Notes under the pieces: model-generated | What the model saw: only the letters and a program-made list of their open reading frames with translations | The model's database searches: none | Told to the model about the DNA's origin: nothing | Origin: Mastigias papua | Lineage: Eukaryota; Cnidaria; Scyphozoa; Rhizostomeae; Mastigiidae | DNA length: 64,000 nucleotides | Direction of reading: 5' to 3' | NCBI GenBank assembly: GCA_964019165.1 | Contig: OZ025272.1 | Location: forward strand, 14,061,393 to 14,125,392 | Part shown: one piece after another, positions 24,401 through 36,009 of the stretch | How the letters are laid out: every line of letters starts with the position of its first letter | How positions within the stretch are numbered: position 1 is the stretch's first letter | Program-made: the position numbers and the translations under genes

Positions 24401-25667
24401 TAGTGTTGAATAGTCTCCATGATACTGGCAACAGTAATACCTCTTCTGTTTCGACGTTCTCCTCTTTGGTGCACCCTAAGAGGCAGCTGCCTAGGGTACG
24501 CTATAACAAGATTACAATGGACTCGAGCAAATCACTTCTAGCACTTTATATTAGTTTTAGAAAAGCAGGTCCACACCAGCTTCATGCTGCCACTTTTTGA
24601 CCGACTTTGACAGAAATACTGTGTATTTATGACTGCCGTTACTATTTGCTATTGTAAATAGCTAAATAGGACCATTGTGAGCCCAGAGACTGCGGAGTAT
24701 TTGACTGGTCTTTACTAAAGTATCCTTATGTTTGCATACGTTTTTGTAGATTTCCGACCTGTTTTGTCAGCGATCTTTGTTGTGTGATTTCAGTAGGCCT
24801 ACAAGGTAACCACAATTCTTTGATTTATCCTGGCGTAAGTCCAATGTTTTCCCATTCAAATGAATCTCACATCCTTTACCGTTTACCGAAGTTTATTGTA
24901 CTGTTCCCATCCGCGAAATGCTTTCTTTTGACATAAAATTTCCCTCATAAGTGTTCAACTTCAATACCCCAACCTTTGCTAGGTATTCTAGTTGCAGAGG
25001 ATTGACGGCCAACTCTAACATATATACATGTTTTTATAGAGAGCCTTAGCGCTGCGTTGAGTCTGGAGTTCCTTATTTTTGTACCGAAATGAGGCTCATA
25101 GGTTCATTATCCAGTTGTAAAGCGACTAGTACGTTGGAGTTATTTCTATGCTTAATAAATTCAAGGTGCTGTACAATGATGACAATTTTGTCCTTGTGTT
25201 TCATTTTCTTTCAATTGTGAACATTATATCACTGCAAACAAACGAGAATTAAGAAACCAAATTTGCATAAATTGTGTGAAATCCTGGCTATACTGGCATA
25301 GGCAGGTTTCCTTTAAAATTTGCAGTATCCATAGTGCCCTGTCTTGGCAATAAGCACTTACAATGTCCATACTGACTTAGCTGTTAAAAATTAGGGAAAT
25401 ATTCCGGAACTTTTAGTGCTAAAATATGGCCCATAGAAGTCCAAACATAAGGAACATTTAAAACTAGGCTTTTGCGCAAGGTTCCTTGTAAAATATACCT
25501 GTACACGTTCTTAAGTTCCTTATTTTTTACCTCGTTTGACCACAATGTGGTGCTAGAAGTTGGCCGATAGTTCTTAAACTTTAACTCCACATTTTATACC
25601 AGGACAATAGTACAGAACCAGGAAGCAATTGATATTCGAAAAAGTGTTATAAATTATTTCTAGAAAA

Positions 25668-25844
25668 TACCGTAATTCCTCGAATTAGCCCCCTGGGGGC
25701 TTATTTATTTTTTATGCTTTTTGGGTGGGGGCTTATTCGAGGGGGGCTTATTAACAATTTGAAGTTCTAGCATGGGGCTTATTCGAGGGGGGCTTATTTG
25801 AGGGGGGCTTATTTGAGGGGGGGCTAATTCGAGGATTTACGGTA
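25668..25844. mobile_element. TA-flanked MITE (Tc1/mariner-like ends)
   Basis: The termini CCGTAATTCCTCGAATTAGC and their near-exact complement (CCGTAAATCCTCGAATTAGC read from the other end) are flanked by TA on both sides. The interior repeats GGGGGGCTTATT units. A TA target with long inverted ends suggests a Tc1/mariner-type non-autonomous element. Confidence 0.7.
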
Positions 25845-26485
25845 GTTGTTACAGGGATGAAACAACATTCAGACGAATTTGGAAAGTTTCTTAGAGATTC
25901 TATCTGTAGTAGTACCAGTTCCTTAACTTGTTAGGTCTTTCATATCTAGGTTGCTTATCACATGATTCCGTATTTAAAGACGTGCAGGTGCCTTTTGGTG
26001 AAACCAGGGGGCCAATCAGGTGTACTATTTCTCCTATCACGTGAATTTATCCGCAACCCACGTTTCATACGCTGATGAGTTCTGGGTCAGTCACAGAAAG
26101 TAGTTTCAGTATGCTTTAAAATGCTTATGATTTTCCGTGCATTGTTCAGATTTTTCCTGCGTTCTTCTTGCCGGCTCACACTCTAGTTGTATTTTTAATT
26201 GAGAAGCGTTTTGATACACTATCGATACTAAAAGTTGCCCTTGACGTCTGTGCCCAGACCGTGTTTCTTGTAGAAAACAAGCCGTAGTAAAATGGACATA
26301 GAATCCTTTCTGTAACATGATCACCTTGTGGTGTAGGAATGCTTTTATCTGTTCGTCTGCTACGTATGAATCCAGTTGACTTCGAGCGTGGGTAAAACCG
26401 GTGCGTCTGAGGTGTCAAGCGTGAATGTTTCGATGTGAGATTGGCTCATTGCCTAGCGATTGTTGGAACCATTTTCTCCAGCACA

Positions 26486-27047
26486 ATGCCAGTTTATTCG
26501 TTTCAAGACCCACCGGAAGCCAAAAGCGCCGCTGAATTGGTATCTTCCAGCAGCATTTCGTTGCAGAGTAAGGATCAAACACCAGGATGTCTCTCTTCAC
26601 TAACCAAGAGTCTAGAGGGAAAGACGAAAAAGAGCTTAGACCTCCTTGGTGGAATTTCCCTAATTATTGGTACAATGATTGGTTCTGGAATATTTGCATC
26701 AGCAACAACTGTGGCTAGGTTGTCTGGTTCAGTGGGAATGTATTTGATGACATGGGTACTCACAGGTCTAATCGCTACATTGGGGGCTCTGTCATACGCT
26801 GAGCTCGGTACAATGATAGCTGTATCGGGCGGAGAATATTCTTACTTGCATACTGGATTTGGACCAGTGGTTGCTTTCATGTTCTCCTGGGTCTCAATTC
26901 TGATTCTGAGACCATCGTCTCTCTCAGCCATCTCATTAGCTTGTGGAAATTACTTGGTCGAGCCGTTTTACCCATCTCTCAGTGAATGTATACCAGAATT
27001 GGTGAGCAAGGAAGAACTTGCCAAACTCATTGCAGCATTTGTACTTG
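26486..27047 (+). CDS. SLC7A9: SLC7 transporter variable 5' cassette V3 (single exon)
   Basis: Encodes a tail of about 50 residues, TM1 (about 54-74) with GSGIF at 66-70, TM2 (about 85-107), YAELG, GGE at 115-117, TM3 (about 125-147), the heavy-chain-type Cys168 and the start of TM4 (175 on). It ends at Gly188, first base at 27047, followed by GTGAGT, in phase 1; with the shared exons the product is 519 aa. An in-frame ATG at 26435 exists, but the start at 26486 is chosen because V4 begins at the matching MPVYSF and because TTTTCTCCAG ends at 26481, just before it, as a possible 3' splice site. The exon is nearly identical to V4, with an unbroken 118-nt match at 26661-26778, while sequence outside the coding part is unrelated. 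Expected in the plasma membrane as an exchanger light chain. Confidence 0.88.
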
Positions 27048-27395
27048 GTGAGTGTTTATGTGTAAGTTGTTAATGCCATTTATAGACATGAACATATGTA
27101 ATGCCAAAGATGATCCGGCAGACACAAATTTCTTGCCGGTATGAAATATTGTTTCCAGCACCCCTCGCTCCCCTGTGACGAATAGATAGCGAATTTATCT
27201 TCATTGCAACGTTAGCTAGTAAGTAATTAAATAACTAAGTAAGTAGGCAGGTAGACTTCAAATATACAAGCCTTTCACAAGTAGCATTTCTATACAATAG
27301 AATAAACCAGTCAGTCTCAACCTTAAGACGATATTGATTATCAAGTGCTAGAACTGACTTCACAGTAAACTTCAAATCAGCATACTTGTATTGTT

Positions 27396-27510
27396 TTGGA
27401 TTGTATCTATATCTTTCATATCTATACCTTTCATATCTATACCTTTCATATCTATATCTTTCATATCTATATCTTTCATGTCTATAGCTGTCTATATCTT
27501 TCATCGTGTT
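27396..27510. repeat. 15-bp minisatellite
   Basis: About seven units of TATCTATACCTTTCA or TATCTATATCTTTCA. The 15-bp period keeps one frame open, giving a false Arg-Tyr-rich open frame on the minus strand. Confidence 0.9.
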
Positions 27511-28449
27511 CAATCCCTCTTGCTGCATTAAACCTTCTACCCGGCACTTTTGGTTTCTCTTTTGTTTCAAACTCTATGTTGGAATTTCTCATAATATCTT
27601 GAGATACTCTTTCAATCGGTTCATCCTCACACAAGTTTACATATTTTAAATTTGGTTTCGTTCGGGTGTTTGGCTTCAGGTGCTGGTATATTCATATAAA
27701 TATCACCATTCAACTGCTTACAAGAAATTGCCATGCAATTAATGTCCCATAGTGATGCATTATTCAGTGATGCCTTGTGTTGTTGCATGATGGAGTTTGC
27801 TAGATGAAGTGTGTATATCGATCTTTTTGTTTCCTTTTGTTAATAATACTCGCTCATCGATACCCTTGCCATGATGCGTTTTGACATTGCCTACAAACAA
27901 AGAAAGCCTGAAACTCAGCTTGCCTCTGTTTCTCAAGTGGTTCCAAGTTTTGCCTGATTTTGGCCTCATGTTTCTTTACTGAAGATCGTTTGGCTGTGAC
28001 GATAGACCGTCGCAAGTCTGACCATATGATTTTCGTATGCCGCGGGTCAAGTGGTATTTTGATATCAGAGGGTAGGGATGAGATGAGTGAAAATAATATA
28101 ATTTCAGGAATAATTGTAAATGCCAAAATAGTGTTTGAATGAAGGTCACGGGTAATAGAGTCCTGCAAGCAGTTATATGTAGTTGTCTTTGGCATAATAA
28201 AGAGGGGTCTGTCGCTCATCGTGCAATCCACTATGGCACTGGATGGTGCGGTCTAAGGGTATCGGCTACTGTACCCGTCATGTTCTATTGTACTGTTGCC
28301 AGGGTGAAAGCATAGTGTGAAGCCAGACGCTGACAGTCCTAAGGTTGAATTTGTGGGAGTTAAGTCGAGTTGGATGTGAATTAGATGCGTTTGAAGAGGA
28401 GTCATTCAGCTCAAAACTATAGCTGGTTCGATTCGTTTTTGACAACACG

Positions 28450-29011
28450 ATGCCAGTTTATTCATTTCAAGACCCACCGGAAGCTAAAAGCACCATTGAT
28501 TTAGTATCAGCGAGTAGTATCTCGTTGCAAAGTAAGGATCAAGCACCAGGATGCCTCTCTGCACTAACGAAGAGTCTAGAGGGAAAGACAAAAAAGACTG
28601 TAAACCTCCTTGGTGGAATTTCCTTAATTATTGGTACAATGATTGGTTCTGGAATATTTGCATCAGCAACAACTGTGGCTAGGTTGTCTGGTTCAGTGGG
28701 AATGTATTTGATGACATGGGTACTCACAGGTCTAATCGCTACTTTCGGGGCTCTGTCATACGCTGAGCTCGGCACAATGATAGCTGTATCGGGTGGAGAG
28801 TATTCTTACTTGCATACTGGATTTGGACCAGTGGTTGCTTTCATGTTTTCCTGGGTCTCAATTCTAATTCTGAAGCCGTCATCTATCTCAGCTATCGCAT
28901 TGGCCTGTGGAAATTACCTGGTCGAGCCGTTTTACCCCGCTGTTAATGAGTGTATACCAGAATTAGTGAGCAAAGAGGAACTTGCTAAACTTATTGCAGC
29001 GCTTGTACTTG
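28450..29011 (+). CDS. SLC7A9: SLC7 transporter variable 5' cassette V4 (single exon)
   Basis: The sister of V3, 1,964 bp downstream, with the same length and numbering: GSGIF 66-70, GGE 115-117, Cys168, ending at Gly188 with first base at 29011, then GTGAGT in phase 1. With the shared exons it gives 519 aa. Differences from V3 concentrate in the N-terminal tail and in TM3 to the Cys loop, while TM1-TM2 are identical at the DNA level for 118 bp. Homology begins almost exactly at the ATG and stops at the donor, so neither flank is shared. No convincing 3' splice site stands close before the ATG. It is likely a recent duplicate or a partner in gene conversion with V3. Confidence 0.88.
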
Positions 29012-29530
29012 GTGAGTTTAGTTCTTAGCACAGTTATTTGTAAGTTCAGACTTAAGAAATAAATTCCCCCCCCCCCTTTTGAGAGGTTATTTTTATATCG
29101 GAAAATGTGGAGGAAAAATAGAGAAAAAAGCTTGAAGAGTATGCTTGTCTTGGATGAGTTATTGACGTCTGGGAAGATTAGTTGGCGTTTTGTTTTATTT
29201 GTGGTAGTCACGCCTCGGGCGTTCTTTTGAAGTAGTACAGTAGGGAAAAATATAATGTTGTGGAGAAAAGAATTCTTGAACCTGAGAATGCGAATGTGTA
29301 GCAATTTTTTACACCCCTGGTAGTAGGGCAAATTCAAAATATTGATAATGGATATACCCCCAGGGAGCCAAGTGCATAATGTAAGGTACTACGCACTGCA
29401 TGTTCTCCGCGCGCACGAACACGTGATGGATAGTTGTGTTGTTGTTTATCTGTCATAGTGAGCTATCATATTTCAGTGAAATTATATGTGGTTACTTTAA
29501 GTATCTTTGGCTCACCTTATGTGTAGGTCT

Positions 29531-29853
29531 TTTTAAGCAGAATTGATTTAAAGTTTATTGAACACTTTGGAACTATTTCGGTAATTGTGGGACTATGTCT
29601 GACGAAGAGCGCCGAAGAGCGCGCTTGTTTCCCTCATTGCTTAGCCATGCAAAGCAATTTTCTTCCGGTTTGGACATTGTCGCCACGCAGAAGACATGCA
29701 TAGCTAAACAATGAGGGAAACAAGCGCGCTCTTCGTCAGACATAGTCCCACAATTACGGAAATGGTCCCAAAGTGTTCAGTAAACTTTAAATCAATTCTG
29801 CTTAAATCTTCTGCGTGGCGACAATGTCCAAACCGGAAGAAAGTTGCTTTGCT
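29531..29853. repeat. Nested inverted repeat
   Basis: The left arm (29533-29650) and right arm (29694-29805) are inverted copies of each other, including TAATTGTGGGACTATGTC and its complement. The loop between them (about 29650-29697, with TTCCGGTTTGGACATTGTCG) is itself repeated in inverse orientation directly after the right arm (about 29805-29853). So two overlapping inverted repeats share one arm. Confidence 0.88.
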
Positions 29854-30138
29854 TACTTACACATGAGCCCTGTATGCAACTTCCAGATCCAGGGTGCATT
29901 TTATGTAGTTAGGCCCGAACATGTCCGGCGTGAGCTGAGAAAAATGCCTTGGCACACGAAGGGAAAACCCTGTTTCTTGGCGTTAACGGCAACAGAAAAT
30001 CCCTGAAGATGAATGACTTTTCAACGTCATTGGCGTATTGCTGCTTGAATTGGTTGGAATCGTGAAAATAAGTTTAGTTTTATTGATTAAATTATTGCCC
30101 TCTTGCATTGTTTCCTGTACGATTTGCTGACACGCATA

Positions 30139-30213
30139 TTTATTCATTTATTCGTTCATTCATTCATTCGTTCGTTTATTCATTCATTCATTCATTCATT
30201 CATTCATTCATTT
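30139..30213. repeat. (ATTC)n microsatellite
   Basis: A tetranucleotide array, slightly degenerate in its first half (ATTT and GTTC variants), clean over its last 35 bp. Confidence 0.93.
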
Positions 30214-31832
30214 GGCCTAGCAAGAGACCCTTCTTGCATGCATGCATATTTTGTTAACGAGCTATCATATAATGTTACTCTATGTTATATTTAAAAACCT
30301 CACATGCTGATTTTTGGATTGGTAGAACAAACGCACAGTGTACAATGTTATTTATACCTTTGCAAGTCAAAGGACATTCTTCAAGAGCTATTCAAATACA
30401 GTATCTAGTATTACACATTTGTTTGTAAGGAACAACTTGTCATGAAACCGGCAAGTAGATGACGATTGCGTTTTTAGGACCTTGTACTACAAAGGATGAG
30501 GCCACAAAGGAGCCGTTCAATTTCGAATACTTTTTATCATTGCAAATTTTTTCAGAATTAGGAATCGAGTTCCATTCATTCCAGTCAAACCCGCATTAAT
30601 TGTTCACAATCCTTGTAGGAAATGGTTCGTGGTGTTTCCGTGACGCTTTGGTACCTTATTCTTATGCTTAGCTTAGCATTTCCGATCTATTAAGTAACTA
30701 TTAAGAAACTTTTTAAGAAACTGTTGGTACTACGGTGTAGTCATATGTTACCCATAACACAGAATAGATAACATCTATTCTGTGCCCATAATAAGTAACT
30801 TCTAGGAGCTAAGCTTTCAGCTAGGTTTACTTTAAAATGGAGTGGTAGAGATCTGGACTTTAGTTCAAGAGCTTTCGCGTTCAGAAGCATCTGTGGATGG
30901 TCCCAGTATTAAATTTTATAGGGCCACTGGCCCCATGGCCCTGGCTCCGGCCCCAGTTGGCATTTGGCTTGACCCCTCCAGGGTGGAATCCCTGTAACTT
31001 ACGCCGGATGTGTCCGGCAAGTACATTGTTTTCTTGGCATGGTAGCGCAAAAGAATGATGAAACAGTGCTTAGGTGCAGGGTGACTTATTTCAACAGCAG
31101 TGAACTGAACTTGTACTATTGGGGCTATCGATTCGTGATGTCACAACGAAAACCATCGTCTATAAATAATCAAAGATGATGATTATATCATGTGTGGTTC
31201 TGTCCTTGGCGTGTGCGCATTAATTTATTAAACGGGGGTAGCGCCAGGAATCTCCCGACGAGGGCTGACTTACGACTGGGAGACTGATATACAGCTGGCA
31301 CGGTACTAGAACTATTAGTAATAGTATTGTTAATATAAGTCCGAGAAAGTTCTTCACCTCCTGACTGGGACTAACATTCTCTGACTGGGACTAACATTCT
31401 CTGACGGGGGCTGTAGTCCCATAGCTCTCCTTGTTGCCATCTCTGCTATAGAACCTTCGGTGCACCTTTATAATTCACTGGGTTTACGTCCTGCTTGAGG
31501 TTTGGATGCACTCCACCCTGGGACCCCCTATCATTTTATTATGCATGTACTTCGTACGAGTTGGCGAAATATCGTGCAAAGATAGCGTAGAAAAACTGGA
31601 AATGACAATTGAAACTGATACATCATTATGAATCTAAAAGGCCCTCCATCATTATCATTGAACCAATAAATCACTTGACTCTATATTACAGATGACCGTA
31701 ATTGCAAACTGTCAGCAAGAAGACCAATGTTGGACATAAACAAGTAGACAATCGTGAATTAGAACACAGCAGCTGTTCTTATGTGAACACTTGACAGGGC
31801 TACCGTCCAGTGAAATTAAGAAGGGGCTCATT

Positions 31833-31985
31833 CAGGGACGTAGGAACCGGGGGGCCAGAGGGGCCATGGCCCCCCACTTTTTAGCGAACTATGCAAAAGT
31901 GCCCCTTTGAAGCCCAAAATGGGCGTGGTAATGTGCCCCATTTAGGATTTGGCCCCCCACTTTTAAGATGCTTCCTACATCCCTG
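31833..31985. mobile_element. hAT-like MITE, 153 bp
   Basis: Inverted ends CAGGGACGTAGGAA / TTCCTACATCCCTG are flanked by the exact 8-bp direct repeat GGCTCATT (31825-31832, 31986-31993). The interior is G/C-run rich. The termini resemble the elements at 5011 and 5520. The right duplication runs directly into the minisatellite that follows. Confidence 0.88.
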
Positions 31986-31987
31986 GG

Positions 31988-32147
31988 CTCATTCTCATTT
32001 TATTCGTTCTCATTTTATTCGTTCTCATTTTATTCATTCTCATTTTATTCGTTCTCATTTTATTCGTTCTCATTTTATTCGTTCTCATTGTATTCGTTCT
32101 CATTGTATTCGTTCTCATTTTATTCGTTCTCATTTTATTTCGTTCTC
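31988..32147. repeat. 15-bp minisatellite, about 10 units
   Basis: Tandem TCATTTTATTCGTTC with rare point differences. It starts within the target duplication of the upstream MITE, whose CTCATT resembles the unit start; this may have seeded the array. Confidence 0.95.
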
Positions 32148-32213
32148 ATTTTAATTTCTTATGCAGAGGTAGCTATACAATTTGAAAAAATAATTTACAT
32201 GCTGTTGTGCTTT

Positions 32214-32430
32214 AGGGACAGGCCATTAATTACTTGTGGGGAGGGGGTGGAAGACTTTCTAATATATTTTATGGAATTTTCGTCCCTCTCTCATATTTAT
32301 GTAAATATTTTGATCCCCCTACAGGATTTCAGAAGAAACTACATAGCCCTTCTGTTCAAATGCTTTTATTTTTGTTCCCCCTCCCAGATGTCTTCCACCC
32401 CTCCCCTGGAAGAATTAATGAGCGGTCCCT
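32214..32430. mobile_element. Foldback/MITE element with AGGGA-type termini, copy B
   Basis: Begins AGGGACAGGCCATTAATT and ends AATTAATGAGCGGTCCCT. It is flanked by TGTGCTTT and TGTGCTGT, an 8-bp direct repeat with one mismatch, as expected for a hAT-like insertion. The interior is related to 24146-24400 in the opposite orientation. Confidence 0.7.
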
Positions 32431-33275
32431 TGTGCTGTTGTTCTTTACGCTCTAATCGCACCATGAGCACACCCAATACTTTATTCAAACTATACCAATT
32501 CAACTATATATATTTTCGTAAGACAGTTTTTTCTCCTAGTACTGAAATTTTTTAGCTTTTTCATTGTTTCAGTACTGACTCTTTCTTATGACTTTCTTGG
32601 CAAGAATAGCTGTGTATGTGTAACACTACAGTGCTTTTTGACAGAGACAGGCGCCACAAAACAATCTAATACATAGGTTACCACGAGTTACCACATGAAA
32701 TCTATACAAATTAAATGCAAGCGATGAATATCTTGCGTGAATATCGGAGTTCTAAAGGTATAATATGACTTATCAACTTTCTTAGGTCTCAGAAATCCAG
32801 CACTGAACTTTCTTAGCCTTTTGAGCAGTCGAGCAGTGCTTACATATAAAACCATTTTCTTATTAGAAAATGTTTACAGGCAAAGTTATGCATACATTAT
32901 ACGTCATTGGTGGAAGATATAAGTAATGCCTTAATACTGGGCTAGTTCATGTTACCGAGTTGGGAGTTCACCAGACTAGCATACACTTATTGTAAATGGG
33001 GCTGGACCCCCCCCCCCAAAAAAAGCTCTCCTCGTTTTAACAAAATAGGGTGACCCTCAGCGACCCCGTCCAGAACACCTGACTGTGGAGGCATATTCTA
33101 GATTCATTGTGGAGAAATCACGACGACCTCCTTGTAACAATGAGCCGGGTTTTCTTTTTTTTTTATCTCCGATCGCATAACAAGTGGCAAAGAAAGGAAT
33201 CCGATTTCTGTTTAGGGTTTTGTATTACTTACCGCAGTGTCGGTGTCAAGGTTGACGTTAAGAATAGCCTACCTT

Positions 33276-33551
33276 AGGGACCGCTCATTATTTGTGTCTC
33301 AGGGGTTGAGGCTGAAGAGAAATACTTGGTTAGATGATTTTTCGGGCAGCATTAAGGTTGGGTATACTATATTTTGTGTCTGTCATAGATTGGGTGAATA
33401 AAATGGATTCAGAAAATTATTCAGAAATAGCCCTATATTGGTTGGATAACTATAATTTTTATAGTGCACACGGTTGGGTAACAACCAAAATTACCCAAAT
33501 AAACTTTTCTCTTCAGTCCCAACTTGAGGCGTAAATAATGAACGGGCCCTT
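33276..33551. mobile_element. Foldback/MITE element with AGGGACCGCTCATT termini
   Basis: Inverted ends AGGGACCGCTCATTATTT and AAATAATGAACGGGCCCT. The ends are like those of 32214-32430 but the interior is different, so it is a second subfamily. It is non-coding; the + strand open frame 33334-33534 inside it shows no known domain. Confidence 0.65.
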
Positions 33552-36009
33552 ATTTTCACAGAGCCTCAGTATTCTTAATTAAATTTTTTGATTTTCAGCC
33601 TTGGAATATTCTTAGATTATCCTTCAGTTTTTGCGATTTTGAGCACTAATACTTGTATAGACTACATATATATAATAAAAAGTGTGTAGCTGCCACTCAC
33701 CAAAAAGTTGCTGAGTCTTTGGCATTCTTATAGGCTATGTTCTTATAAAAATAGCGTGCATGAACAGGGCCCTCTGTGGGTCTCAACAACGTGTGACAGT
33801 AGCTCACAAAGATGTGCATTAGTGTTATCCTTCCTCACATTTCATTCACTCATAGATCACCTTTAAAAAATCGACACCGGAATTTAACTTACATGAAGTT
33901 TTTCGATTGAATCCTCAATCATCTTCAGCTATAGGATAAGCATATTACATGTGCAATAGGTTGTAAGCGTATTCCCTGGGGGCCTTACAAGAAAAAATAT
34001 TCCATCGAGATCATATGTGCAAAGTGCTATAAATGAGGGTGTAAAATATAATAAAAATGAGAAGTATCTCTTGATAAGAAACAATAGGTTAATGACAAAT
34101 CAATAGCCTGCAGGTTGCATAGAGCAAGAGGAAAGAAAGGAAGAAAAAACTAGAGGTTTAATGTTAACGTGGAATGCTATTGACCGTTCTCTGTTCTCGA
34201 ATTTCATTCACTGCATTCAATGATGAGAGCTATTGACTGTTCTCTTCATTTGTACGTACTTTAATCTGGTTGTCATCATGATTGTCATGATGTCATCATC
34301 ATCATCATCATAATCATCATGATTACTTATTGATCGATCGATTGATCGACTTTTGGACACTTACCCGAGAGATCCCACCCAGAATCATCACATTTTTTAC
34401 CAATTCGCCCCCCCCCTGCACGCACCAGTACGATTTTTATTTGGTTAGAACATGAGGGATATATTGTGTTGTTTTTCTCGTGCCCTTCGTTAATGATTCA
34501 AAATCACTGGTTGAAAGTTTTCGATTCACGTGTTTAACGTTCAAATCTGTGTTGTATGCCCTTTCCTCAAGTCTTCTTCACGAAAGTATCGGATCGCAAA
34601 GCAAATTCTTACCCAGAATTATGGAATTTAGCCCCCAGTATATAAACCCCCAGTATACCCCCAGAGGAGGAGATCACTCGCACTCCCTTGAACACGGCTG
34701 AAATATTTCACCCCATCAGTCAGCTGTTGCAAAGCAAACTCCATAAGAGAACGTAGGTAGTTAGCTGTGCGATATTGCAATGACTTTCCAAGTACCAAGA
34801 CAGATTAGCCATAGTATTTATTTAAGATATTTGAACAGTTGTACAAATGTAATAGTAGGAAAGAAAGCTTATCAACTTTTTTCTTGCCTTTAACCAATGA
34901 GCTTTTCTCTTTATCGTTGCTTGACAGGGTTTACTTTCATTTGGCTACGAACCTTTCTTACTCATACCAGCCATGATTATTTGTCAAAACTAGTTGCTTT
35001 GAGCTAAATTTTGTACAAGGGAGCTCTTTCTAGCGTGATGCACTTGGCGAGCACAAAATGCTGATAAGATCACACCCTTCTTTGTTTTCAAAAGCTTTTG
35101 GCACCAATACTTTATTCCAAAATGGTAGAATGGTAATATATGTAGTAATAGTTGGAAGAACAACTGCAGTCTGATTGTATTAGGACCCTTATTCCTATAT
35201 TAACATTGCACATAAAATCAGAGGGGCCACAACCTCTCTTCGATAAATAGAAGCGACTTAGCCTCCTGAGCCTTCCTCGTATACAGCCTTGTTTGAAGCT
35301 GTATCGCAGACCAACCAAAAATTGGAAAGGACTCTTGTCTTAATAACTCCTGGTAATTTGCCGCAAGCATCCTAAATTCTTCCGTATCTTTAAGTTAATT
35401 TCGCTATGGATCTGTAGAACACTCCAGATTTTTTGACGGGTCCTTTCATAGATTGTTTGCTTAACCACGTCGTATTAGCCATATTGAATACAGTTGTTGT
35501 CTATATCTCAGAAAATCTTCTTTATAATTGGTAGCCCAAAGACTTCTTTATACGTGGCCTAGATCGTCACAAAGAGGCATGTAACACAAGTGTTCTGGCA
35601 CAGGATAGCTTGCCAATCAGGACTTTGTTGATTTAGATGCTAGCATTGTTACTTAACTTTCAACAGCTATTCAAACTGATCTGTCCGTGAGCTTCAAAGT
35701 CATGTAGCAATTTTGGAAGCACTTATGAAAAATGAAAAACTTTTGCATCATTTTGTGCCATTCACGTGATACATTGTATAGATTCCGAAGTGATGCAATA
35801 TCCATGTTACATATATATGTAAGCAATCGGGTTGGTCGCAGGGTTTAAGCCACTGTGGTGCTGCATGTGCTTTTGCTCAAGTGATCTTATACTTTTGAGA
35901 GAAGTGATCAGTTAGTTTCTCTCAGGAGTTTTAGCTTGTGGAAGTTTCCTATGAATGAAGAAAAAGGCCCTCTGGCGTTTCCTGTATTTTAGCGAAGGAT
36001 CTTCTAAGA

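Larger units (their letters stand above)
29012..36009. other. Spacer between cassettes V4 and V5
   Basis: About 7 kb without a supportable coding exon. It holds a nested inverted repeat (29531-29853), an (ATTC)n array (30139-30213), a hAT-like MITE (31833-31985), a 15-bp minisatellite (31988-32147), two foldback elements (32214-32430, 33276-33551) and dispersed repeats near 32520-32810 and 33600-33720. From 34400 to 35990 I see nothing recognisable except a CACGTG at 35763-35768 and a good 3' splice site ending at 35992, just before V5. Confidence 0.55.

Noticed and set aside
26435..26485. Upstream in-frame ATG of cassette V3
   Set aside because: The twin cassette V4 begins at the Met corresponding to 26486, and homology between them starts there.
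29815..30006. 63-codon frame after the nested inverted repeat
   Set aside because: It overlaps the repeat, has no family resemblance I can name and no splice context; left unassigned.
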